Source: Candidimonas humi (GTDB lineage: Bacteria > Pseudomonadota > Gammaproteobacteria > Burkholderiales > Burkholderiaceae_B). Taken from it: a DNA stretch of 64,000 nucleotides. A program made the position numbers and the translations under genes. The stretch is taken from assembly GCF_019166065.1 (NCBI RefSeq), contig NZ_JAHTBN010000001.1, forward strand, positions 310,001 through 374,000. Reading direction: 5' to 3'. Shown piece after piece: positions 26,356 through 36,267 of the stretch; the first letter of the stretch is position 1, and each line of letters starts with the position of its first letter. The notes below the pieces were generated by a model that had not been told where the DNA came from, did no database searches, and saw nothing but the letters and a program-made list of their open reading frames with translations.

Positions 26356-29300
26356 ATTTCGGGCTATGGATGCAGTTGCACCGTCGATCCCTGCTGTTTG
26401 TCGTGACTTTGCTTGCGCTGGCGGGCGCGCTGGCGGCGTTCCGCATGCCGATCTCGCTCTTTCCCAACGTGGCTTTTCCACGAGTGGTGGTGTCGCTCGA
26501 TGCCGGCGACCAGCCCGCGGAACAGATGGCGTCAACGGTGACCATGCCTGTTGAAGAAGCATTGCGGCGTGTGCCGGCGGTGCGCGACATAGAGTCCAGG
26601 ACCAGCCGCGGATCCGCCGAGATTTCGGTCAACTTCGATTGGGGCACGGACATGGCCCAGGCGACCTTGCAAGCGCGCTCGGCGATCGGCGAGATCATGT
26701 CCAGCTTGCCTCCCGGCACTGCGATGCAAGTCCGGCGCATGGACCCCACCGTGTTCCCGGTGCTGGCCTATAGCCTGACCTCTACATTGCAGTCGCAAAC
26801 CGCCTTGCATGATATCGCTCAATATCAATTGCGGCCCTTGCTGTCGTCGGTGGCCGGCGTTGCGCGCGTAGAAGTCATCGGCGGTGCGCGGGATGAACTG
26901 GAGGTTGACGTAGACCCCGCCCGCCTGGCAGCCCACGGCCTGTCTTTGTCCGATGTCTCCCGAGCCATCGGCGCCAGCAACATACTGATGGCGGCGGGCC
27001 GCATCGAAGATCATTACAAGCTGTATCTGGTTATCGCCAATACCGCATTTACAGGCATCAAGGACTTGGCGCATGTCGTCGTGTCCGCGCAAGGAACAGG
27101 ACAAGTGCTGCTGCGCGACATCGCCACCGTGCGGCAAGGCGTCGTGCCGCAGTGGATGCGGGTAACGGCCGACGGCAAGGATGCCGTACTCATCAACATC
27201 TATCAGCAGCCGGGCGCCAATAGCGTCGCCATGGCACGGGACGTAAAGACAAAGCTGCAGGAATTCCGGCGCCAATTGCCTGCAGGTGTAGCCCTGGCAA
27301 ATTGGTATGACCAGAGCGAGCTGGTCACTGCGTCGGCTTCAAGCGTACGCGACTCCATTCTCATTGGTGTAGTGCTGGCTGCCCTGACTTTGTTCCTGTC
27401 TTTGCGCAACTGGAAGATTACGGTGATAGCGGTCGGGCTGGTGCCGGTCGTCATGGCCGCAACCGTGCTGATCCTGTATGTCTTCGGCATGGGCTTCAAC
27501 ATCATGACCCTGGGGGGCATGGCCGCCGCGGTGGGCCTGGTCATCGACGACGCCATCGTGATGATCGAGCATATCGTACGCCGTACCAAGGAAGGCGGCA
27601 CTCACGCCTTCAAGGGGCGGGTCATGGGGGCCGCCCTTGAATTCACAAGGCCGCTGGCCGGCTCCTCGGCCGCGACGCTGATCATTTTTGTTCCGCTGGC
27701 CTTCTTGTCGGGCGTGACCGGAGCCTTCTTCAAAGCCTTGTCGATCACCATGGCAAGCGCATTGCTCATATCTTTCCTGTTCACCTGGCTCGCCATCCCG
27801 ATACTCTGCGACCACTGGCTGACCGAAAAAGATGCTGAAGAACATCGAGAATCGCGCTTTGCGCTATGGCTGCGGGATCGTTATGTACGCCTTGTGCGCC
27901 ACACGATCGAGCGCCCTGCCCTGGCCCTGGCCGGCGTCATACCTTTGGCTGTCGCTGCAACACTGGCTTTCACTCACGTGGGCAGCGGTTTCATGCCGAC
28001 CATGGACGAAGGCGGCTTCGTTCTGGACTATCACACTCGGCCCGGCACTTCGATTTCCGAAACAGACCGCCTCATCCGCCAAGTGGAAGCCATCGTCCGG
28101 GCGAATCCAAACGTGGCCAGCTATTCCCGCCGCACCGGTACCGGCCTGGGCGGCGGGCTGAGCGAGCCCAATACCGGCGACTTCTTCATACGCCTCAAGC
28201 AAGGCAAGCGGGAACCCATAGATGCCGTCATGAGCGAAATCCGCGGCAAAGTAGAGACCGATGTGCCGGGCGTGAGTATCGAGCTGGCCCAGTTGATGGA
28301 AGACTTGATAGGCGATTTGACGGCCGTGCCGCAGCCCGTCCAGATCAAGATCTATTCAGACGATACTGCGGTGCTCGAAACGGTTGCCCACAAAGTTGCC
28401 AGCCGCATCGCCAGAATCGACGGCATAGTCGATGTGAACGATGGGATCAATCCGGCCGGAGACGCGATCGAATTGCATATCCGCCCCGATGCGGCGGCCG
28501 CCGAAGGCATGGATGTCCAGTCCATTGCCCAGTCCGTATCGGGCATGCTGCAAGGCTCGGTTGCCACGCAATTCCAGCAAGGCCCTAGGATGGTCGGGGT
28601 GCGCGTGCGCGTGGACCACGCCTCGACGCTCACGGACACGCAACTTGGCCAATTGCTGGTGCGCGCGCCCGACGGCCACTTATTCCCGCTCACGCGCGTC
28701 GCCAGGCTCATCAAGGTAAGCGGCCAGCCGGAGATCGGCCGCGACAACTTGAAACGCATGGCAGCAGTAACGGCGCGTATCGACGGCCGTGATCTGGGCT
28801 CGACCATTGCCGACGTGCAAAAAGCTCTTGCCAGCCCCCAGATGTTTCCCAAAGGCGTGTACTACGAGCTAGGCGGCCTCTATCAGCAGCAACAAATCGC
28901 CTTCAAGGGCTTGATGGCCGTGTTCGGCTCCGCGGTCGCCCTGGTGTTCGGGCTGCTGCTTTTCCTTTACGAACGTTTCCGCGTCGCTCTCGCGGTTCTG
29001 GCGATGCCGCTGTTGGCGGCCGGCGCCGTCTTCATCGGGCTCTGGGTAACCGGCATCGAGTTGAATATTTCCGCCATGATGGGCATGACCATGATCATCG
29101 GCATCGTGACGGAAGTAGCCATTTTCTATGTCTCGGAACTCCAGGGGCTGGTTGGCGAATCGGGTATGCCGCTGCAGCAGGCGCTGGTGGAGGCCGGGCG
29201 CAACCGCCTGCGGCCCATCGCCATGACGACCATCGCGGCCATTCTTGCACTGCTGCCTTTGGCATTTGCCCTGGGCCAAGGTTCGGCGATGCAACAGCCG

Positions 29301-29399
29301 CTTGCCGTATCGATCATCTCGGGGCTGGTCGTGCAACTGCCGCTGGTACTGCTGGTATTGCCCGCGCTGCTTCGCGCATTGTTGCGGGACAAGCACTGA
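26352..29399 (+). CDS. RND efflux pump, inner-membrane subunit
   Basis: The 1015-residue RND transporter has the expected two sets of transmembrane helices and two large periplasmic loops. The fourth-helix motif GGMAAAVGLVIDDAIVMIEH holds an Asp pair used for proton relay in HAE-type pumps; CusA-type metal pumps differ here. The periplasmic segment includes DPARLAAHGLSLSDV and GFMPTMDEGGFVLDYHTRPG, the latter reminiscent of the heavy-metal branch. It sits with its adaptor and duct under a two-component system. The substrate could be organic compounds or a metal; I cannot decide. Confidence 0.92.
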   Translation: MNFGLWMQLHRRSLLFVVTLLALAGALAAFRMPISLFPNVAFPRVVVSLDAGDQPAEQMASTVTMPVEEALRRVPAVRDIESRTSRGSAEISVNFDWGTDMAQATLQARSAIGEIMSSLPPGTAMQVRRMDPTVFPVLAYSLTSTLQSQTALHDIAQYQLRPLLSSVAGVARVEVIGGARDELEVDVDPARLAAHGLSLSDVSRAIGASNILMAAGRIEDHYKLYLVIANTAFTGIKDLAHVVVSAQGTGQVLLRDIATVRQGVVPQWMRVTADGKDAVLINIYQQPGANSVAMARDVKTKLQEFRRQLPAGVALANWYDQSELVTASASSVRDSILIGVVLAALTLFLSLRNWKITVIAVGLVPVVMAATVLILYVFGMGFNIMTLGGMAAAVGLVIDDAIVMIEHIVRRTKEGGTHAFKGRVMGAALEFTRPLAGSSAATLIIFVPLAFLSGVTGAFFKALSITMASALLISFLFTWLAIPILCDHWLTEKDAEEHRESRFALWLRDRYVRLVRHTIERPALALAGVIPLAVAATLAFTHVGSGFMPTMDEGGFVLDYHTRPGTSISETDRLIRQVEAIVRANPNVASYSRRTGTGLGGGLSEPNTGDFFIRLKQGKREPIDAVMSEIRGKVETDVPGVSIELAQLMEDLIGDLTAVPQPVQIKIYSDDTAVLETVAHKVASRIARIDGIVDVNDGINPAGDAIELHIRPDAAAAEGMDVQSIAQSVSGMLQGSVATQFQQGPRMVGVRVRVDHASTLTDTQLGQLLVRAPDGHLFPLTRVARLIKVSGQPEIGRDNLKRMAAVTARIDGRDLGSTIADVQKALASPQMFPKGVYYELGGLYQQQQIAFKGLMAVFGSAVALVFGLLLFLYERFRVALAVLAMPLLAAGAVFIGLWVTGIELNISAMMGMTMIIGIVTEVAIFYVSELQGLVGESGMPLQQALVEAGRNRLRPIAMTTIAAILALLPLAFALGQGSAMQQPLAVSIISGLVVQLPLVLLVLPALLRALLRDKH

Positions 29400-29758
29400 G
29401 GCGACGCGAATTCCGGACGGAGCCTTGCAATGAAATCCAGTGAAGAGTTCAACCTGGCAATTTTCCTGGTGATCAATGCCACGCCAAATCCGCCGCGCTG
29501 GCCTATATCCTGGGCGCACCGGTCTGGAATATTGGCGGCATGACCGTCACTCGGTTACTGGCCGCCATCTACCGGAAATTGCTGGCCGTGCCGATTGCGC
29601 GGGGATGGATACGCCCATAAAAGGACGATGCCCATGACAAGTTAATGAAGTATAGTTTGGACGCAGGCTATCGCACGGCGAGCCCGATGGGCCGGCCGAT
29701 CGCGGCTACTGAGAATTATATTTTGAGCCCTGCGCCACCAAACTAGCAGGAGTCATGG
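29400..29758 (+). other. Non-genic stretch with a possible decayed coding fragment
   Basis: After the pump gene, ATG at 29430 with GGAG upstream opens a 37-codon frame. A second frame from about 29447 to 29620 reads hydrophobic, protein-like sequence (AKSAALAYILGAPVWNIGG, then LLAAIYRKLLAVP) but has no start codon. The two frames may be parts of one frameshifted gene. I do not recognise it. The last 130 bp hold the leader of the next gene, with AGGAG at 29748-29752. Confidence 0.35.
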
Positions 29759-30094
29759 GTGCCCTTGAGCGATGAAGAACTTCTTCGGCTCGTCGACCGG
29801 GTCGTCGACCAATACGACGGCAATCTGGACGAAATCGAAAGCGCGGTGGGCATGCTGATGCTTGGGCGATACTACGGCTGGCGCGTATTGCTCCTGGCTC
29901 ATAGCCCCAACACCATCAGAAAATATCAAAAAATACTGGGGATCAAGTCTCTCAAGGACGTCTTGCCGGAGGTGGGTATGCTGGCACATCGATCCGATGC
30001 CTGGCGCCTGGTGGAAGGGACTCAGAATTTCTGGAAAGTCGTACGAGGCCAGATAGGCGGCGTGCGCAGCACGCGCGTGGACAAGTCTTCCTGA
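29759..30094 (+). CDS. Conserved small protein of unknown function, copy 2
   Basis: This 111-residue protein is about 89% identical by my count to the product at 5850-6185; most changes are conservative (Leu/Ile, Val/Ala, Glu/Asp). It is soluble and probably helical, with no recognisable domain. The GTG at 29759 is the start that fits: AGGAG lies 6 bases before it and the protein aligns from there with copy 1. An ATG four bases earlier opens only a six-codon out-of-frame peptide. It converges on the second FTR1 gene, 23 bp away, as in the first locus. Confidence 0.85.
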   Translation: MPLSDEELLRLVDRVVDQYDGNLDEIESAVGMLMLGRYYGWRVLLLAHSPNTIRKYQKILGIKSLKDVLPEVGMLAHRSDAWRLVEGTQNFWKVVRGQIGGVRSTRVDKSS

Positions 30095-30117
30095 AATACG
30101 GCCTGCGCCGATACCGT

Positions 30118-30873
30118 TCAGTGCAGGATGGATATTTCCTTGCGCCATTTGGAGACTAGTTGAATAAGGGGCACCAGCGCCAGGCCCGCCAGCAGCCAGA
30201 TATGCCAAGCCTGGTTCGACAATAGTTGCGCGATGGTCGTTGCCCATGCTGCATCGGAGTGCCCTGCCCCATAGCCGCGGAACAGGCTTTCAAGTCCAGT
30301 AAGCAAGGCTTGAACCGTCATAACCACAAGCAGGCACGACGACAACTGGAAGGCTATCTGCAAGCCCCTACGCATCCACCTGCGCAGCATCCATAGACCG
30401 ATCGCGCAGGCCATGACCAGTACGCCAAGCAGCGCTCCAACCCACGTCTCGGCGGCACTGCTCCAGCTTGTGGCAAGCCGGAGAAAGAAGAACGCCTCCA
30501 TCGATTCGCGGAAAATAATAAGGGCTGAAAAAACGAAGACGATCGCGGGGAGTGCCGCACTGTCGAGCCAAATGTCGAGCGCACGAGACATCCGGCGTCG
30601 GATGGATGCGGTCGAACTGACCGCTTCGGTAACGATGAAGCCTATGGCCAACGAGGCAAAGATAGTCAGCAGCGCACTTTCTTCGCTTGATAATCCCCTG
30701 CCGGGCCATGCAAGGGACAATGCAAGGCTTGCCATGCCTCCGGCGGCGACGCCATAAGCCACCATGGACAAGTGCCTGCCCTTTCCCGCTTTGTATAGCT
30801 CAACGCATACTGCGCTGATGATAAACAGTGCCTCCGCTGACTCGCGGATCAGCACGATGAGGGAATCAAACAT
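30118..30873 (-). CDS. FTR1-family iron permease, copy 2
   Basis: This 251-residue multi-spanning membrane protein is the same length as copy 1, with both iron-binding REXXE motifs kept (R10-E-S-A-E14; R122-E-S-M-E126). Differences from copy 1 cluster in loops and the middle helices, while the segment MRRGLQIAFQLSSCLLVVMT is nearly unchanged. The ATG at 30873 aligns with copy 1; an in-frame extension to 30915 is unlikely. Its neighbour on the upstream side is a remnant of a secreted protein gene and an iron ABC transporter operon, which supports iron as substrate. Confidence 0.87.
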   Translation of the reverse strand: MFDSLIVLIRESAEALFIISAVCVELYKAGKGRHLSMVAYGVAAGGMASLALSLAWPGRGLSSEESALLTIFASLAIGFIVTEAVSSTASIRRRMSRALDIWLDSAALPAIVFVFSALIIFRESMEAFFFLRLATSWSSAAETWVGALLGVLVMACAIGLWMLRRWMRRGLQIAFQLSSCLLVVMTVQALLTGLESLFRGYGAGHSDAAWATTIAQLLSNQAWHIWLLAGLALVPLIQLVSKWRKEISILH

Positions 30874-31092
30874 GTCTACGGTTCCTGCATGAGTAGCTCG
30901 TCGCAAGAATAGCACTGGATGCAGGGCTGCTCATTTGACTTCGATGGCAGCAAGCCAAGATCTGTTCATTCAGTTGCCGCTATATCTCTGGTAAAAAAAT
31001 CTACAAAAATAGATTTTTATAGACCATTCATAGCCATTGCTAATTTATATTAAATTATTTTAAATCAATAATTTACGATTTTAATACTTGGC

Positions 31093-31160
31093 ATTAGTAG
31101 AACTTGACAGTCTACTATTCAGTGCATAGAATCCGATATTGCTAATCATTTCTATTTGCG
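31093..31160 (+). promoter_or_regulatory. Promoter/operator element, copy 2 (palindrome, -35/-10, Fur box)
   Basis: AGTAGA and TCTACT (31096-31101, 31111-31116) flank TTGACA (31104-31109). TAGAAT (31127-31132) follows after exactly 17 bases, and a Fur-like box lies at 31135-31153 (14 of 19 with the classical consensus by my alignment), over the expected transcription start. It fires toward the fbpABC-like operon and away from FTR1. The sequence is clearly homologous to the minus-strand element at 4707-4773. The rest of 30874-31518 shows only an AT-rich stretch at about 30990-31090. Confidence 0.7.
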
Positions 31161-31518
31161 CTTTTAACAAATACACAGAAGGACCTCCAAACAAGAAAGG
31201 TGCTTGGCGATGGCTTCCGCTACAAGGGGCAATTGTCGAGAAACGCCGGACGTGCATACCTTTGCGGGGAAATGCATGCCAGGCATGGCTCAGGTGCGGG
31301 AATCCGCGCTCATGTGCCCAATGCACCGTCAACGATTATCGAGCTCAGTCCCCCTCTGCGCACAGCAGTTGGGAACACCGCTGCGGCAGTAGCCCGCGGG
31401 CGACCTATCAATATCCGGGCCAGGAAAACACCATGACTGCCATAGCTGCTGCCTGTCGAAAACCTCATCAAGCGGCCGGCGCGCAGCCGGCTCAATTGTC
31501 AGTATCGGAGCGAAAACA

Positions 31519-31644
31519 ATGAACTTCAAACTTTCGTCTGCAGCATTCACGCTTTGCGCTGCGCTGCTTGTGCCTTCGGCCTACGCGACCGTAACAGGTT
31601 CTTGCCGAGGACCTTTCTCAACAGTGTGGGCTCCTGGGCCTTAA
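31519..31644 (+). pseudogene. Truncated secreted-protein gene (signal peptide only)
   Basis: The 41-codon frame encodes a clean signal peptide (MNFKLSSAAF, hydrophobic core, PSAYA cleavage site near residue 23), then about 18 unrelated residues and a stop. It looks like the 5' end of a periplasmic protein gene whose body was deleted. Position between an FTR1 gene and an iron ABC operon suggests it once encoded a periplasmic iron-handling protein, for example a P19/FtrA-like partner. The sequence left is too short to show this. It could also be a small secreted peptide. Confidence 0.5.
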
Positions 31645-31730
31645 GTGAAGATCAACAGCATGAGAAAAATAGGCGACCCCATGCATGATCGTGTCCAGCC
31701 TGTGTCTTGTTTATGAAAAGTGAGAGATTG

Positions 31731-32741
31731 ATGAAGCCCGTACTGACTATATTCATGAGTGCCCTGATTGCGTCGGCCTCGCTGCCGTATTGTGCGTCCG
31801 CCCAGGACGCCAAAAGCACCATCACCGTCTATAACGCCCAACATCGTACCCTGACCAAGGCCTGGGTGGCTGAATTCACGCGCGATACCGGCATCAAGGT
31901 CGTACAACGCGACGGCGAAGACGACGAAATGGGCAACCAGTTGGTACAGGAAGGCAGTAAATCGCCGGCAGATGTATTCCTGACGGAAAATTCTCCGGCC
32001 ATGGTCCTGGTCGACAAGGCCAAGCTGCTGGCGCCGCTGCCTGCCGATATTTTGTCCCAGGTACCGCAAGGTATACGGCCCTCTTCGGGCCATTGGGTGC
32101 CCATTGCGGCACGCAGTACGGTGTTCGTCTACAACAAGGGCAAGCTGACCGGCGACAAGCTGCCAAAGTCGATCATGGATCTCGCCAAGCCGGAATGGAA
32201 GGGCCGCTGGGGGGCTTCGCCGGCGGGCGCCGACTTCCAGGCAATCGTGAGCGCCCTGCTGGAACAAAAAGGCAAGCAGCAGACGCTGGCATGGTTGAAA
32301 TCAATGAAGGCCAATGCCGTTGCGTACCGGGGCAATGGCGCAGTCCTGAAGGCTGTGAATGCCGGCCAGATCGACGGCGGTGTCATCTATCATTACTACT
32401 GGTTCGGCGATCAGGCCAAGACCGGGGAAAACAGCAACAACACAGCGCTGCATTACTTCCGGCACCAGGATCCTGGGGCATTCGTCAGCCTTTCGGGAGG
32501 GGGTGTTCTCGCGTCCAGCAAGCACAAGGCCGAAGCGCAGGCATTCCTCAAATGGCTGACCGGCAAAGAGGGGCAGGAAATTTTGCGCACCGGCACCTCG
32601 TACGAATACGCGGTTGGCAATGGCGCAAGCTCCAATTCCAAACTCGTCCCGCTAGCTGAATTGAAGGCTCCGGTTGTCGATCCGTCCAAGCTGAATAGCC
32701 GGGCAGTTACAGATCTGATGACCCAAGCCGGTTTGCTTTGA
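31731..32741 (+). CDS. fbpA: Ferric-iron ABC transporter binding protein
   Basis: The 336-residue periplasmic binding protein is of the FbpA/FutA type. It has a signal peptide ending at about CASAQ (residue 24), then [19 protein letters not shown]. The iron-binding tyrosine pair lies in [13 protein letters not shown] (about residues 215-228), and [15 protein letters not shown] follows. It captures ferric iron for the permease and ATPase encoded next. ATG at 31731 (GAGAG before it) begins the signal peptide. A Fur-boxed promoter lies about 590 bp upstream. Confidence 0.9.
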   Translation: MKPVLTIFMSALIASASLPYCASAQDAKSTITVYNAQHRTLTKAWVAEFTRDTGIKVVQRDGEDDEMGNQLVQEGSKSPADVFLTENSPAMVLVDKAKLLAPLPADILSQVPQGIRPSSGHWVPIAARSTVFVYNKGKLTGDKLPKSIMDLAKPEWKGRWGASPAGADFQAIVSALLEQKGKQQTLAWLKSMKANAVAYRGNGAVLKAVNAGQIDGGVIYHYYWFGDQAKTGENSNNTALHYFRHQDPGAFVSLSGGGVLASSKHKAEAQAFLKWLTGKEGQEILRTGTSYEYAVGNGASSNSKLVPLAELKAPVVDPSKLNSRAVTDLMTQAGLL

Positions 32742-34336
32742 ACTCTACGTCGACTTTTATGGCGGCTCGTCACAGGAATGCCCTGGGCTTTACTTCAGGC
32801 TCCATGCCGAGACGGGCTCGCAGAGCAACAGGTCGCCACGGGATGGCGGCTGCAGCGGTGCTCGTATCCATTGCGGCGCTCTTGCCGATAGGTTTCATCC
32901 TGTGGGCCGCAATACAGGCTGGCTGGTCGACATCGCTGGATCTGATCCTGCGGCCCCGCGTGGCGGAGCTTCTGCTCAATACCGTGTCGCTCGTCGTCTG
33001 CACAGTACCCTTGTGCGGCGTATTGTCCATCGCGCTCGCCTGGTTGACCGAACGCAGTGACCTGCCCGGTGCCCGCGCATGGTTGGCCCTGATCGTCGCG
33101 CCCCTGGCAGTACCGGCGTTCGTTCAGGGCTATGCATGGGTAACGCTGTTTCCCGCCATGCATGGATTGGCTGCTGCGGTGCTCGTGTCGGTGATTGCTT
33201 ATGTCCCATTCCTTTACCTCCCCATTGCGGCAACGCTACGCAGGCTCGATCCCGCGCTCGAAGATATCGCAGGCTCGCTGGGGCAGACTCCATGGCGGGT
33301 TTTCCGCAAAATAGTGCTGCCGCAGTTACGCCTGGCGCTATGCGGTGGAGGGTTGTTAATCGGACTGCACCTGTTGGCGGAGTATGGGCTATTCGTGCTG
33401 ATTCGTTTCGATACGTTCACTACTGCAATCATCGACCAATACCGATCCACGTACAACGGGCCTGCGGCAAGCATGCTCGCCGGCGTGCTGGCGACCTGTT
33501 GTCTCGGGCTGCTTGGAATCGATGCCGCAATGCGCGGCACGCGGCGCTTTGCGCGACTCGGTTCAGGCGCCGCACGTATCGCACCGCGCTTCGTCCTCGG
33601 CCGATTGCGTACGCCTGCATTACTTCTGTGCGCAGCTTTGGTGGCGATCAGCCTGGGGGTGCCGCTCATGACCCTGGGACGGTGGCTGGTCAAGGCCGGA
33701 GCCGGGGTTTGGCGATTCGACGAAATCACCTCGGCTTTCGGGCAGACGCTTTATCTTGCGGTAGCCGGAGGAATCGCGGCGATCATCGCAGCAACCCCCA
33801 TGTCCTGGCTTTCCGTGCGCGCACCGGGCCCATTACAACGCACGCTCGAGGCTTGCAATTACATAACAGGCGCGCTTCCGGGCGTCGTTATTGCACTCGC
33901 CCTGGTATCCATCACGGTTGGCCTGCCCATCTATCAGTCGGCCATTACGGTGGTTTTTGCCTATGTGCTGTTGTTTTTGCCCCGTGCAATGCTGAGTCTT
34001 CGGGCCAGCATTGCCCAGGTGCCGCTTGAGCTCGAGCACGCGGCAAGCAGCCTGGGCCGATCGCCGGCCCGTGTACTGTGGGCTGTTACGGCGCGACTTG
34101 CCGCGCCTGGCGCATCATCCGGCGCCGCGCTTGTCGCGCTGGGCATCATGACGGAATTGCCGGCCACGCAGATGCTTGCGCCCAACGGCACATATACGCT
34201 GGCCACGGCGTTCTGGGCTTACAGCAGTGAAATCGACTATGCCTCCGCCGCACCTTATGCCCTCATCATGATTCTTATGTCCATACCCCTTACCTGGCTG
34301 CTCTACATCCATTCACATCATATGGCCGGGCGATGA
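32738..34336 (+). CDS. fbpB: Ferric-iron ABC transporter permease (fused two-domain type)
   Basis: This 532-residue permease contains two tandem BPD-type transport domains, as in FbpB/SfuB, with an EAA-like loop in each half ([23 protein letters not shown] and [19 protein letters not shown]). About twelve hydrophobic segments are seen. TTG at 32738 overlaps the fbpA stop; ATG at 32759 is the alternative start, both ahead of the first helix. It overlaps the ATPase gene by 4 bp. Confidence 0.92.
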   Translation: MNSTSTFMAARHRNALGFTSGSMPRRARRATGRHGMAAAAVLVSIAALLPIGFILWAAIQAGWSTSLDLILRPRVAELLLNTVSLVVCTVPLCGVLSIALAWLTERSDLPGARAWLALIVAPLAVPAFVQGYAWVTLFPAMHGLAAAVLVSVIAYVPFLYLPIAATLRRLDPALEDIAGSLGQTPWRVFRKIVLPQLRLALCGGGLLIGLHLLAEYGLFVLIRFDTFTTAIIDQYRSTYNGPAASMLAGVLATCCLGLLGIDAAMRGTRRFARLGSGAARIAPRFVLGRLRTPALLLCAALVAISLGVPLMTLGRWLVKAGAGVWRFDEITSAFGQTLYLAVAGGIAAIIAATPMSWLSVRAPGPLQRTLEACNYITGALPGVVIALALVSITVGLPIYQSAITVVFAYVLLFLPRAMLSLRASIAQVPLELEHAASSLGRSPARVLWAVTARLAAPGASSGAALVALGIMTELPATQMLAPNGTYTLATAFWAYSSEIDYASAAPYALIMILMSIPLTWLLYIHSHHMAGR

Positions 34337-35418
34337 CATTTTTGACGATAGACGCGGTTTCCAAGCGCTACGGGGCCACCTCGGCGCTCGACGAGGTAAC
34401 GCTGCACATCCAAGCGGGTGGACGAACCGCCGTGGTCGGCCCTTCGGGTTCGGGGAAGACCACACTGCTGCGGCTGCTCGCGGGCTTCGATACGCCCCAT
34501 TCCGGCCGCATAACCATGGACGGGCGCTTGCTTGCCGATGGCGCATCGGCCATACCGGCCCACCAGCGCGACATAGGCGTCGTGATGCAGGACGGCGCCC
34601 TCTTCCCCCACCTGAGCGTTGCAGACAATATAGCTTTCGGCCTGAGCGGAAGCACCCGGCACAGAACCGCTCTAGTCCACGAATTGAGCGACCTGGTCGG
34701 ACTGGAGCGCTTCATGCTCGAGCGCAGGCCGGATGCCTTGTCCGGCGGCCAGCAACAACGCGTCGCCCTGGCCCGTGCGCTCGCCAGGCGCCCGAAACTC
34801 ATGCTGCTCGATGAGCCTTTTTCTGCCCTGGACACAGGCCTGCGTGCCAATACCCGCAAAGCGGTCGCCGATTTGTTGCAGGCCGCCGGAGTTACGACGG
34901 TGCTTGTGACTCACGACCAAGCCGAAGCGCTTTCATTCGCCGATCATGTTGCAGTCATGGATTCCGGCAGAATTCTTCAGGCGGGGCCGCCGCGTGAACT
35001 CTATCTGCGGCCGAAGTCAGCCATGATAGCCAGCTTCTTGGGCGAGGCGCTCATCTTGCCGGCGACACTGTCGGACGGCAAGGCCCATTGTCTCTTGGGA
35101 AGTATGGCGACCCACGCCCCTGGCCGAGCCGGTTCCGCCGATATCATGCTCCGGCCCGAGCAAGTCTCGCTTTCCTTTCATGGGCCCGGTGTGCCTTGCA
35201 GGATTACCGAGGTCGAATTCGGTGGAGCCACTTCCATCATTACCCTTGTGCTGGCGGCTGGGGGCAATTCTCCGATCATATTGCGTCAAGCAAGCGACGC
35301 AAGAATGATCGCCGGAGCCGATGCCTGGATTGTCACTTCAGGATGCGCCCACGTGCTGGATACTGTTGATGAAAGGCGCTCACCCAAACAGGTGGATTGC
35401 ATGGAGTCACCCGATTGA
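34333..35418 (+). CDS. fbpC: Ferric-iron ABC transporter ATPase
   Basis: The 361-residue ATPase has a Walker [10 protein letters not shown] (about residues 37-45), the signature [16 protein letters not shown], Walker [13 protein letters not shown] and H-loop [12 protein letters not shown]-terminal TOBE-like domain (about 280-340, [15 protein letters not shown]) is typical of the FbpC/PotA group. Overlap with the permease gene confirms the operon. Confidence 0.92.
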   Translation: MTFLTIDAVSKRYGATSALDEVTLHIQAGGRTAVVGPSGSGKTTLLRLLAGFDTPHSGRITMDGRLLADGASAIPAHQRDIGVVMQDGALFPHLSVADNIAFGLSGSTRHRTALVHELSDLVGLERFMLERRPDALSGGQQQRVALARALARRPKLMLLDEPFSALDTGLRANTRKAVADLLQAAGVTTVLVTHDQAEALSFADHVAVMDSGRILQAGPPRELYLRPKSAMIASFLGEALILPATLSDGKAHCLLGSMATHAPGRAGSADIMLRPEQVSLSFHGPGVPCRITEVEFGGATSIITLVLAAGGNSPIILRQASDARMIAGADAWIVTSGCAHVLDTVDERRSPKQVDCMESPD

Positions 35419-35556
35419 GCCTACGTTCCATCCCCAAACATCGAGTCATTGCAGACCTTGCTGGCAAGTAAAACCGCCACCAGCAAACGAACCATCGCGC
35501 GGGCATTGGAATCCGATTCCGGTGCTACGCAAGCCTAAATTTCGACAGAGATACAA

Positions 35557-36237
35557 ATGAGCCTTTTCAGGAAATCCACAAAGAACATAAGCGGCCAAGC
35601 AAGCCATCGCGATGTCAATGCGATCTGGAACCACCTGGCCCATGCGCAGGTGGTGCGCCGCTACGCCTTGGCAATACTGGGCGTCGTGGCAGTGGCCGCA
35701 CTACTGTGGATCGGCTCGGCCTGGCCGGAATTTGGCTGGGTAAACGAAGGCCTGGAATGGCTGGGGCTGGCCTGTATCATCGTGGCCATCCTGGGGCGCT
35801 GCGCATGCATGCTGCATCTCGGCGGCCGCAAAGGAGCCGAACTGGTATCTGAAGGCCCCTACTCCATAACCCGCAATCCCTTGTATGTATTCTCCATTCT
35901 GGCGGTTTTCGGCATAGGCCTGCAAACCGGGAGCCTGATCGTCGGGTTAACGCTGGCAGCAGCCGCGTTCGCCGTCTTCCGCTGGATCGTCGGCAAGGAA
36001 GAAGTGCTGCTGGGCGCGGCATTTGGAGAAAAATTCGACGAATACTGCGCTCGAGTGCCGCGATTCTGGCCCCGCCTGAAGAATTGGAACTCACCAGCAC
36101 ATGTTACCGCCGACCTGGAAGGCGTCTGGAAAACGCTCCGCGATGCGGCGCCATATTTTCTCTCGATCCCACTTTTTGAAGGGATCGAAGCCATGCAGCA
36201 AGCGGGCTGGATCCACGTTCGGCTGTGGCTCTTCTGA
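35557..36237 (+). CDS. Isoprenylcysteine carboxyl methyltransferase-like membrane protein
   Basis: The 226-residue membrane protein has about four hydrophobic segments and the family motif GPYSITRNPLYVF, followed by the KEEVLLGAAFGEKFDEY and CARVPRFWPRLK block that shapes the S-adenosylmethionine site in ICMT/PEMT-type methyltransferases. The bacterial substrates of this family are mostly unknown. It lies 138 bp after fbpC on the same strand and may be cotranscribed with the iron transporter. It converges on prpF. Confidence 0.82.
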   Translation: MSLFRKSTKNISGQASHRDVNAIWNHLAHAQVVRRYALAILGVVAVAALLWIGSAWPEFGWVNEGLEWLGLACIIVAILGRCACMLHLGGRKGAELVSEGPYSITRNPLYVFSILAVFGIGLQTGSLIVGLTLAAAAFAVFRWIVGKEEVLLGAAFGEKFDEYCARVPRFWPRLKNWNSPAHVTADLEGVWKTLRDAAPYFLSIPLFEGIEAMQQAGWIHVRLWLF

Positions 36238-36267
36238 CAGAGCGCACGACGCAACAGTTCTGCTCTT

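Noticed and set aside
30985-31090. AT-rich stretch as a possible riboswitch or RNA gene
   Set aside because: No stable hairpin arrangement or known riboswitch core could be recognised by eye.
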